64,000 bases of DNA from CAZCVI01 sp964502145 (GTDB taxonomy: Bacteria > Acidobacteriota > Aminicenantia > UBA2199). A program made the translations under genes and the position numbers. The stretch is taken from contig CAZCVI010000031.1 of assembly GCA_964502145.1 (NCBI GenBank), forward strand, positions 1 to 64,000, written 5' to 3'. Position 1 is the stretch's first letter. The number at the start of each line of letters is the position of its first letter. Shown here piece by piece: positions 33,009-40,037 of this stretch. Below the pieces are notes generated by a model. The model ran no database searches. It was not told the origin of the DNA and saw only the letters and a list, made by a program, of their open reading frames with translations.

Positions 33009-35234
33009 CTAGAACTGCCAGGAGTAACTGACTTTTAAGAACAGTGTCCTACTTTTCCGGGTCAGTTTGTATTCGTGGGTGCCTTGGTAATTGTCTGTAT
33101 AGCCTAAAAACGCCACGGTGCGGGGATTCAAGCGGTAGGATAACAACAACTGGGCAAATAGGTTTTTATATTTCGGGTCGATAGGAAAGGTGTAGTTGGC
33201 CACATTATAATGGTAATTCACGTATTGCAGGATACCTTGAAAGAACAAGTGGGCATTGAGATGATAAATCAAGGAACCCTGGGAAATATGGGCTGTATAA
33301 AGCGATGAATCATGTACCGACATCTTTTCGTAATTATGGTCCAGGGTTAATTTGACGTGTTGGCCGATATTATAGGTCATATTCCCGTTTATTTGAAACC
33401 GCCGCCCCTGGCGTGAATTGGCATAATCAATGCGGTCGCCAAAATTACCACCCACATATGCGGCCACATCCGCTAGCGGGGCGAAATTTATGCCAAAACT
33501 CCCGGTGAAAAGCTCGTAGATCGAACCATGATATGCTTCCCGCGTCCGCTTGCCAGAAAAATTCAAGTAGGATTGCAGCAAACCATTCAAATTTATATAG
33601 AGCTCCTGCTCTTCGTTTAAAAAATGATTGTCGTGGTCTTTGGCATACTGGAACTCTGCACCCAGGGTTAACAAAGACCACCAGCTATTGGATTTGATCC
33701 AGCGGTAACTGGTTTCCCCGGAAAAAACGCGATAATCCACTTGCGGCATATAACCCTGGTCAGCGCGAAACTCTTTGCCTACATCCTGGTAAAGACCCTC
33801 CAGGTTAACGTTCCGCGAACTGTATTTATAGATCAATGTCAGTGCCTTATCGCTAAACGTACTTTGTGGTTGATTGAATGCAGTCGCAATCTCGTCTGAA
33901 TAGCGGGTGGAGGAACCTAAGAATTGGAACTGGAAGCGGTTCCGTTGGGAGAGGCGGGCTTCGCCATCCAAACCAAAAACCCGGTTAAAATAGTCGCCGC
34001 CTTCACGGTTGGTCACCAGTGCGCCTAAAGTATAACGGTTCCCAAAATCTCGTTTATAGCGCAACACCAGGGCAGTGGAAGGTAAATTCAAGGAGGTTTG
34101 CGCGGAGTCCTGGCTACCAGGAAAAATAAGATTGGTCATATCGTCGCGCACCAAGTACGCGCCGATAGTATTACCCGCTTCTTTGCCACTGAGTTTTAGT
34201 CCCCATTGCGGGTTGCGTAGCGTGCGGGTATAAATGACATTGAGCGGCGAGTTGAAAAAATCAGCGCCCTCGTTGAAGAAGGGCCTTTTTTCTTCAAAGT
34301 ACAGGGCAAAGGGTTGATTGATATCCAATTGCCGCGAATCTGCTTCTACCTGGGAAAAATCCGGGTTCACTGTACCACTCAGGACCAGGTTGTTCGTGAT
34401 ACCCCATCTGGCAGTTAAGCCTGGATCAAAACTAAGGGGCTCCTTGTGTAATTCTCCTGCGGGTAGAGAGTCCCGTTCATCTGTTTTGATACCAGTCACA
34501 GTCGGGACAATCTCGATATTTTTGCCCGGTTTGACATTCTCAAAACCGATAATTTTCAAGAATTGGCTTTGGTAGGAGTTATTATTGCGGTCCATTTTAA
34601 CCAGGCCCATGCGGCGTCTGTAGTCGCGGGGGTACCAGCGTGAAATATCCAAGCCCCAGATTTGCGGGCCTTTGACTTGTTGGAATTGCAATGTGGAGAA
34701 AGGAATCGCCAATTCAATAATATATCCCGTGTCCGTGATGCGTCCAGCAGAATCCCAGAGACCATCCCAGGAACCATTACCACTCGATGTTTCGATGCCG
34801 TCCCGTTGTACGCCCAGTGGATTCACACCGAAGAAATAGTTTTTCCGTTCATCATTAAAAGTATCCAGGTTAATATTGATCACGTCGTCTGTGCCGAAGT
34901 GGTCTCTATCCGAGTAGCGGGCGCGGATATTTTCCGGGTGCGGGTCGCGGCAATCCAGCGCGAAAAAAACGTGGGTCTTGTTGTAGAAAACATATATATA
35001 TGTCTGCACCAAAGCCGGGATATTTTCCGCAGGTTCTGTTTCTACTGGTAAATCCAGGCGCCGGGCTTCTTGCCAGCACGGTTCATCCAGCTTGCCGTCA
35101 ATTTTAGCATGGGCTTGCAGTTTGGGGATGGCAGTTGGTTCCACAGTGGCTGAGGTTTGGGGCAGCATGGCCTGGGAAAACAAAAGCAGTGAAAAAATAA
35201 AGTAAATTAATTTGCACATTGTTTGTTTGTTCAT
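33009..35234 (-). CDS. DUF5916 outer-membrane protein with CBM9-like N-terminal domain
   Basis: A 741-residue exported protein. ATG at 35234 follows AAGGAA at 8 nt, and MNKQTMCKLIYFIFSLLLFSQA is the signal peptide. Residues about 35-240 form a carbohydrate-binding family 9-like domain (KIDGKLDEPCWQEA, FALDCRDP, GYIIELAIPFSTL). The rest is the DUF5916 barrel with the typical NPDFSQVEADSRQLDINQPF and FNEGADFF motifs. It ends in SYSWQF, a terminal aromatic fit for outer-membrane insertion. The family is widespread in Bacteroidota and Acidobacteriota without a proven role. It is divergent from the ATPase gene at 35467, so the 232-nt gap holds both promoters. Confidence 0.88.
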   Translation of the reverse strand: MNKQTMCKLIYFIFSLLLFSQAMLPQTSATVEPTAIPKLQAHAKIDGKLDEPCWQEARRLDLPVETEPAENIPALVQTYIYVFYNKTHVFFALDCRDPHPENIRARYSDRDHFGTDDVININLDTFNDERKNYFFGVNPLGVQRDGIETSSGNGSWDGLWDSAGRITDTGYIIELAIPFSTLQFQQVKGPQIWGLDISRWYPRDYRRRMGLVKMDRNNNSYQSQFLKIIGFENVKPGKNIEIVPTVTGIKTDERDSLPAGELHKEPLSFDPGLTARWGITNNLVLSGTVNPDFSQVEADSRQLDINQPFALYFEEKRPFFNEGADFFNSPLNVIYTRTLRNPQWGLKLSGKEAGNTIGAYLVRDDMTNLIFPGSQDSAQTSLNLPSTALVLRYKRDFGNRYTLGALVTNREGGDYFNRVFGLDGEARLSQRNRFQFQFLGSSTRYSDEIATAFNQPQSTFSDKALTLIYKYSSRNVNLEGLYQDVGKEFRADQGYMPQVDYRVFSGETSYRWIKSNSWWSLLTLGAEFQYAKDHDNHFLNEEQELYINLNGLLQSYLNFSGKRTREAYHGSIYELFTGSFGINFAPLADVAAYVGGNFGDRIDYANSRQGRRFQINGNMTYNIGQHVKLTLDHNYEKMSVHDSSLYTAHISQGSLIYHLNAHLFFQGILQYVNYHYNVANYTFPIDPKYKNLFAQLLLSYRLNPRTVAFLGYTDNYQGTHEYKLTRKSRTLFLKVSYSWQF

Positions 35235-35431
35235 AGCTTATTTCCTTTTTTAAATTTTTACTGGATTATTAAATGAAATAATAAGGTGATACGTATTTCT
35301 GGTTGGAATTGTTTTTTGCGAAAAGGGAAAAAATAAGGCGTCATAGTAGTATTTATATCCAGGCTGCAAATCTCCTCACCTCCCAATTTCCATCCTTTGC
35401 CTCACTGACCTATTTTTTAAAGTAGCGACTC

Positions 35432-35460
35432 TTGACAAATTCAGGGGGATGCAATAATAT
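35432..35460 (+). promoter_or_regulatory. Promoter TTGACA-N17-TAATAT, 6 nt before the ATG
   Basis: TTGACA (35432-35437) and TAATAT (35455-35460) are 17 bp apart. Six bases (AAACGT) separate the -10 box from ATG 35467 and no Shine-Dalgarno fits, so the message should be leaderless. Confidence 0.75.
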
Positions 35461-35466
35461 AAACGT

Positions 35467-37086
35467 ATGGCGAAAAAAGCAGAAAACACACTTTCATTGA
35501 TTTATCAAGAGCCCAAACGTTTATTTGAAAAAACGGGTCCAGTAGACCCAGAGAACTCTTATTACGTTCCCCTGGATAATGTGACTAACACGGATAATCA
35601 AGATATTAAAACCATGGTGGACCGGGGCCGCTACTTTTCCATATTTGCTCCCAGGCAGAGCGGTAAAACCACCTTTTTTAAACGGTTGTGCGACCAATTG
35701 CATAATGACCGGACCTATGTCGCGATTATCTTAAATTTCCAGAAATACGAAATGTTAGACAAGACTCAGTTTTATGGCCAGATCGAGAAGAAGCTCTATC
35801 CTCAATTGATTAATCGGTTAAAAGAAGTCGGTTGTAAGAAGTGTGACGTAGTGGCGCATTTTTTGGAAAGTCATCGTCTGACCGATCATCTTTCCTTCAG
35901 CGCATTATTCGAGGAATTAAACCGCCTCATTGAATTTAAAAAGATTGTTGTCTTTATAGATGAGTTTGATGGTACCCCATTGGTAGAGCTGGGCAATTTT
36001 TTGGCCGCGTTGCGGGATTTGTATCAGGAATACAAGGAAGTCAAACAAAAAGCCCTTTACTCTATTGGCCTTGTAGGTATTCGCAATATTACCAAGCTCA
36101 TTGTGGGCGGTGTGTCTCCTTTTAATATTGCCGACCGCGTCGATTTGCCCCCTTTCTCTTTGAAAAATGTTCGCGATCTTTATGCCCAGTTCACTGAGGA
36201 AACCAATCAGCCCTTTACGGCAGAAGCGGTAAAAAAAGTACATGCAGAGACGGGCGGTCAACCCTGGCTGGTTAATCGCTTGGGCACAATCCTGACCCTC
36301 AATATTAAACCGGCAACAGTGGAACCTATTAATGAACAAGATGTGGATAAAGCGCTTCAGATGCTTTTGCTGGAAAGAAACGACCACTTCGACAATCTTG
36401 ATGAAAAAGCCAAACTGTACCAGGAGACCTTCGTGGAAATTGTCTTTGATCATGTGGAATACAATCCTGGCGATGAAGCTCAAACCTGGTTAGAACAGTA
36501 CGGTCTGGTAAAAAATAATGCTGGCAAGGCGATGGTAGCCAATAATATCTATAAAATCAGGTATCTTAAAACGTTTTTTAGAGAGGCGGAAATACCCGAG
36601 GATGATGTCACCAAAGAATATGATTTACCGGATGATCGATTGGATATGGTGGATGTGCTCTTGGATTTTAACCAGTATATCACACAGATTGGTGTACGAG
36701 CATTTTATCAGAAGCAGAAGAAGCCCTATGAAAAAACCGGCCAATTTCTTTTAACCGCGTGGCTCTACCGGTTTGTCAAAGGTGGGCAAGGTGACTTACG
36801 TTACGAAACGATTTCCGGGCTGGGACGGATGGATATCAGTTTAATGTACAAGGGCAGGAAATATATCATAGAGACCAAAGTGAATCACCGCAAACTGATT
36901 GATACTCTTAATAAAGGAATCGCGCAGGTATCAAAAAAATATTTGGCCACAGAAGCAATAAGTGAGGGCTATTTGGTCATCTTCGATACCCGCACCCCTG
37001 TAGGCACAGAGTGTGAACCCCAGTATCACCAGATAAAAGATAAGCAAGTGATCAGCTTCATCATTGGTATTGGTGGCAATAATTAG
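35467..37086 (+). CDS. AAA ATPase fused to PD-(D/E)XK nuclease-like domain
   Basis: A 539-residue protein. Walker A reads APRQSGKTT (about residues 60-68) and Walker B VVFIDEFDG (about 161-169), with a later GGQPWLVNRLG typical of this STAND-like AAA group. The C-terminal part (about 395-539) is nuclease-like, with GRMDISLMYKGRKYIIETKVN providing D...ExK. Such ATPase-nuclease fusions abound in Bacteroidota and candidate phyla. A selfish or defence role is suspected, but I cannot state it from sequence. It starts directly at its promoter without a ribosome site, and its last 4 nt overlap the end of the oppositely oriented HicB-like gene. Confidence 0.85.
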   Translation: MAKKAENTLSLIYQEPKRLFEKTGPVDPENSYYVPLDNVTNTDNQDIKTMVDRGRYFSIFAPRQSGKTTFFKRLCDQLHNDRTYVAIILNFQKYEMLDKTQFYGQIEKKLYPQLINRLKEVGCKKCDVVAHFLESHRLTDHLSFSALFEELNRLIEFKKIVVFIDEFDGTPLVELGNFLAALRDLYQEYKEVKQKALYSIGLVGIRNITKLIVGGVSPFNIADRVDLPPFSLKNVRDLYAQFTEETNQPFTAEAVKKVHAETGGQPWLVNRLGTILTLNIKPATVEPINEQDVDKALQMLLLERNDHFDNLDEKAKLYQETFVEIVFDHVEYNPGDEAQTWLEQYGLVKNNAGKAMVANNIYKIRYLKTFFREAEIPEDDVTKEYDLPDDRLDMVDVLLDFNQYITQIGVRAFYQKQKKPYEKTGQFLLTAWLYRFVKGGQGDLRYETISGLGRMDISLMYKGRKYIIETKVNHRKLIDTLNKGIAQVSKKYLATEAISEGYLVIFDTRTPVGTECEPQYHQIKDKQVISFIIGIGGNN

Positions 37087-37277
37087 AGGTCCAGAAAAAC
37101 CCAATCTTCAAGGGTGGAATGCAGCTCTTCTTCACATTCGCGCAATGTACTGCCAAAAGCAATCACACCCGTACATTGAGGAATCCGTCCTGCAAACGTA
37201 CTATCTTCCAGTTTATCATAAACGGCCTTACTCAGCAGTTGATTGACATACCCGGTAAGAATAAACCGAACCGCCAT
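37083..37277 (-). CDS. HicB-like small protein without a HicA partner
   Basis: A 64-residue protein from ATG 37277, with GGAGG six nt upstream. The sequence matches the short HicB-like fold: AVYDKLEDSTFAGRIPQC, a GVIAFGSTLRECEEEL strand-helix unit, and an acidic LEDWVFLDL end. HicB proteins act as antitoxins to the HicA RNase, but this short subgroup is often found alone. No HicA-like gene (about 60 residues with a conserved His) is seen on either side. Its 3' end overlaps the ATPase gene by 4 nt tail to tail. It may be an orphan antitoxin or a small regulator. Confidence 0.75.
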   Translation of the reverse strand: MAVRFILTGYVNQLLSKAVYDKLEDSTFAGRIPQCTGVIAFGSTLRECEEELHSTLEDWVFLDL

Positions 37278-37500
37278 TTAATACCTCCATAACCATTAAT
37301 AATCATAACAAAAAAAACGATTGCTATCAACTGGAAACCCTATATTTTTCAAATTTTTCTATTCACCTCCGCAATATCTTGAAGGGAAAGATGAAGTCTG
37401 CCTGGAAAAGAACCATACCAAAAATCATTATTAACAATGATTCTGGACTACCCAAAGAAGATTTAAACAGCCAATTTATCCCACAGCGGGAAGCGACGTA
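37278..37500. other. Intergenic region before the TIR operon
   Basis: The stretch is AT-rich. A 37-codon frame (37391-37504, starting MKSAWKRTIPK) has a GAAGGGAAAG ribosome-like site just upstream and ends inside the -35 box of the next promoter. I cannot tell whether it is a gene. Nothing else is recognised. Confidence 0.3.
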
Positions 37501-37529
37501 TTGACATACCCTGATATTTCTTCTAAAAT
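37501..37529 (+). promoter_or_regulatory. Promoter of the TIR operon, TTGACA-N17-TAAAAT
   Basis: TTGACA (37501-37506) and TAAAAT (37524-37529) are 17 bp apart. The -10 box is followed by six bases and then ATG 37536, so the transcript should begin at or very near that ATG. Confidence 0.8.
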
Positions 37530-37535
37530 ACAAAC

Positions 37536-37625
37536 ATGCTAAAAAAGAATTGTGTATCCTTTGTAAAAGACGACAGTATGGACTTTTGGAAGACCGACAA
37601 AAAATCCTGCGGTAAGGAGACGTGA
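37536..37625 (+). CDS. Putative 29-codon leaderless leader peptide
   Basis: The ATG stands exactly 6 nt after a -10 box. The frame (starting MLKKNCVSFV, ending KKSCGKET) fills the whole 5' region and stops at TGA 37623-37625, 2 nt before the ATG of the TIR-ATPase. The AAGGAG of that gene (37614-37619) lies inside its last codons, so a ribosome on the leader would cover the downstream ribosome site. Two Cys and a DSMDFWKTD string are seen. I know no homologue. This is supported by geometry only. Confidence 0.45.
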   Translation: MLKKNCVSFVKDDSMDFWKTDKKSCGKET

Positions 37626-37627
37626 CT

Positions 37628-39373
37628 ATGAACCGGGATGTTTTGATACTTTACAGCCAACAAGATAGCGTGTGGAAAGTTCAAGTCGAAAAATATATCG
37701 GCGTGTTAGTAAAATCAGGCCACGATTTCAAAATGGATTTCTGGGATGAATCCCGGACGACTCACGCTCAATGGTACACCCAGTTTCAAGCCGCCCAAAA
37801 TCGGGCCGGTGTCATCCTGTTATTACTTTCCGAATCTTTTCTCAACTCGGGTTTGATGCAGTCTGATAAGGTTGTGAATCGTTTGAAGAAAAAACAAGAG
37901 GGCGGATTTCCCCTTTTTATATTGCACTTGAGTGAAGGACAAGACCAAGAGATTAAATGGCTGAAAGCGATTCCTACACTGCCGGAAGATGGGAAATTAC
38001 TTTCCGACCTCAATGAGGCTGACCGCGAAAACACCCTGCTTCAACTCACAGAACATATTATCCAGGCTTTAAAGTTTCACACCACTCTCACGGAAGGAAT
38101 CCTCTCCTATTTGGCAGTAAACTTAATTGGACCCATGAAAGAACTGCACTTTGAACCCGGACGCCGCTTAAATATGATTACCGGCGATAATGCCATGGGC
38201 AAAACACTTTTACTGGAAAGTGTCTGGTGGGTTTTATCCGGGGTGTGGTCCACCCAACTGCTCTATCCACGAAAGGAAGCCGGACGGGTAAATAATGCGT
38301 CAATCCAGTTCCAGTTGATGGCAACATCCGGGAATAAAAGTAATGTAGAGTCCATTTCCTTTAATTGGGACAAGCAAGAATGGCCCAGAACCGAAAAGAG
38401 TCCATTTGCCAGTGCATTGGTGGTATATGCCGGAATAAACGGCTCCTTTTCCATATGGGACCCGGTTTACGCCCAAATACCACCACCCGTAGGCGCAAAA
38501 ATGCACTCCAGTCCCCTGGTGATAGACAAACACCAAATAAATGATGGCGTGGTAGAAGATATCCCTGGTAAAGGCTACCGTTACTTATGTAATGGTTTGA
38601 TTCGCGATTTGGTGAGCTGGCAAAGGGACCCCAATTCTCCCGTTGCCGTGTTTTTGGAGATATTAAAAGAATTATCATGGGACCCCAAGGTATTATTAAC
38701 CCTGGGGGAACCAGTACGTATTTCCCGTGACGCCCGCGAATTCCCATCCCTGAGATATCCTTATGGAGACATCCCTTTTATCCATACCGCTGCCAGTGTG
38801 CAACGGATTTTATCCCTGGCATATATCCTGGTCTGGGTATGGAAAGAACATAAAATAGCCTGTCAAGAAACACGGAATGCCTATTATAAAAATTTAGTGG
38901 TCCTGATCGATGAGGTAGAATGCCATTTACATCCACAATGGCAACGTGACATTATACCCTCTCTCCTAAAAATAAGCACCTATTTGGATAAGGAATTGAA
39001 TATCCAGTTTTTAATCACCACCCATTCCCCCCTGGTGCTGGCATCACTGGAACCTGTATTTCAGGAAGAAAACGACGCCTTATTCCACTTGAAGAACAGT
39101 GAAAATGATGCGGTAGAGATTGATGAACAACCCTTTCAGCGTCATGGAAGGGTGGACAATTGGTTTACCTCCGATACATTTGGTCTGATGCAAGCCAGAT
39201 CATTGGAAGCTGAAGCCGCCATCCAGCACGCCACAGAACTTCAACTGGCAGACCACCCCGCCCAAGAAGATATCCAAAAGGTACACCAGGAACTCCTGGG
39301 GGTGCTAGGCGATTGTGATACCTTCTGGCCCCGGTGGACTTTTTTTGCCGAACAACGGGGAGTTCGGACATGA
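37628..39373 (+). CDS. TIR domain fused to OLD/PtuA-like ABC ATPase (probable defence protein)
   Basis: A 581-residue protein. ATG at 37628 is preferred to GTG 37622 because AAGGAG lies 8 nt away. Residues 2-150 are a bacterial TIR domain (VLILYSQQDSVW, MDFWDESR, GVILLLLSESFLNS). Where NADase TIRs have the catalytic Glu this one reads LMQSDKVVNRL, so activity is doubtful. Residues about 155-560 are an ABC-type ATPase of the OLD/RecF/PtuA kind: Walker A GDNAMGKT (187-194), a late ILSLAYILVWVW signature region, Walker B VVLIDEVECHLHP (about 424-436) and H-loop TTHSPL (about 464-469). It overlaps the HNH-like gene by ATGA, as PtuA overlaps PtuB. I take it to be the sensor/effector ATPase of an anti-phage system. 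Confidence 0.82.
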   Translation: MNRDVLILYSQQDSVWKVQVEKYIGVLVKSGHDFKMDFWDESRTTHAQWYTQFQAAQNRAGVILLLLSESFLNSGLMQSDKVVNRLKKKQEGGFPLFILHLSEGQDQEIKWLKAIPTLPEDGKLLSDLNEADRENTLLQLTEHIIQALKFHTTLTEGILSYLAVNLIGPMKELHFEPGRRLNMITGDNAMGKTLLLESVWWVLSGVWSTQLLYPRKEAGRVNNASIQFQLMATSGNKSNVESISFNWDKQEWPRTEKSPFASALVVYAGINGSFSIWDPVYAQIPPPVGAKMHSSPLVIDKHQINDGVVEDIPGKGYRYLCNGLIRDLVSWQRDPNSPVAVFLEILKELSWDPKVLLTLGEPVRISRDAREFPSLRYPYGDIPFIHTAASVQRILSLAYILVWVWKEHKIACQETRNAYYKNLVVLIDEVECHLHPQWQRDIIPSLLKISTYLDKELNIQFLITTHSPLVLASLEPVFQEENDALFHLKNSENDAVEIDEQPFQRHGRVDNWFTSDTFGLMQARSLEAEAAIQHATELQLADHPAQEDIQKVHQELLGVLGDCDTFWPRWTFFAEQRGVRT

Positions 39374-40020
39374 TCCCTGTAAAAAAAATGCCTGCTCCCC
39401 CAGATTTTGCTTCAAGAGTAGCACAAAATGCCAATACATTTTTAAGCAGAACCCCCAACCCAACCCCGGCAGATATTCGCAACAAACCATATTGGCGCGA
39501 TGTTTTGGATGATTTGCACGAAAGGTATAATGAAATCTGCGCCTATTCTGCCCTTTGGTGCCCACGGGGTATGGCCACCGTGGACCATTACAAACCAATC
39601 CATGTGTGTGTTGCAAAGCAAGATTACCAATCTGCCTATGAGTGGGATAACTTCAGACTGGCTTCCTATTCCATGAACACCGAGAAAAATTTGTGGGAGG
39701 ATGTATGCGACCCCTTTCTGATCGAAATAGGATGGTTTGTGTTGGATTTCCCATCCCTGATGATTAAGTGCGGTTCCAGCATAACTCCAACAGACCGGGA
39801 AAAAGTGGAAGCCACCATCAAACGGTTAAAATTAAACCAAAACGCAAAATATATAGAGTACCGCTTGGGATTTTTAAGGGATTATTGCTTGTTGTGTCTT
39901 GGCGATTGCCCTATAGAAACGGCATTCAAGCATCTGGAGTTAAAAGCACCTTTTATTGCCTTTGAATTAAAACGCCAAGACCTGGTTCAAAAAATTATCC
40001 AGATGATGTTTCCGAAGTAA
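39370..40020 (+). CDS. HNH-like nuclease partner (PtuB-like) lacking zinc cysteines
   Basis: A 216-residue protein whose ATG overlaps the TGA of the TIR-ATPase (ATGA), with GGGGAG upstream, so the two are translationally coupled. The HNH pattern remains: ICAYSALWC, ATVDHYKP (Asp72, His73), YEWDNFRLASYSMNTEKN (Asn94, Asn103). The CxxC knuckles that bind structural zinc in PtuB and related HNH proteins are changed to CAYS and SYSM. The CAYxxxxxP...VDH form recurs in proteins that sit next to AAA ATPases, so this is probably a family trait, not decay. It is the likely nuclease effector of the pair. Confidence 0.72.
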   Translation: MIPVKKMPAPPDFASRVAQNANTFLSRTPNPTPADIRNKPYWRDVLDDLHERYNEICAYSALWCPRGMATVDHYKPIHVCVAKQDYQSAYEWDNFRLASYSMNTEKNLWEDVCDPFLIEIGWFVLDFPSLMIKCGSSITPTDREKVEATIKRLKLNQNAKYIEYRLGFLRDYCLLCLGDCPIETAFKHLELKAPFIAFELKRQDLVQKIIQMMFPK

Positions 40021-40037
40021 TATAACAAAAGAACGCG

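Noticed and set aside
37391..37504. 37-codon frame upstream of the TIR operon
   Set aside because: A GGGAAAG-like ribosome site exists, but the frame ends in the -35 box and I recognise nothing in it; not strong enough to call a gene.
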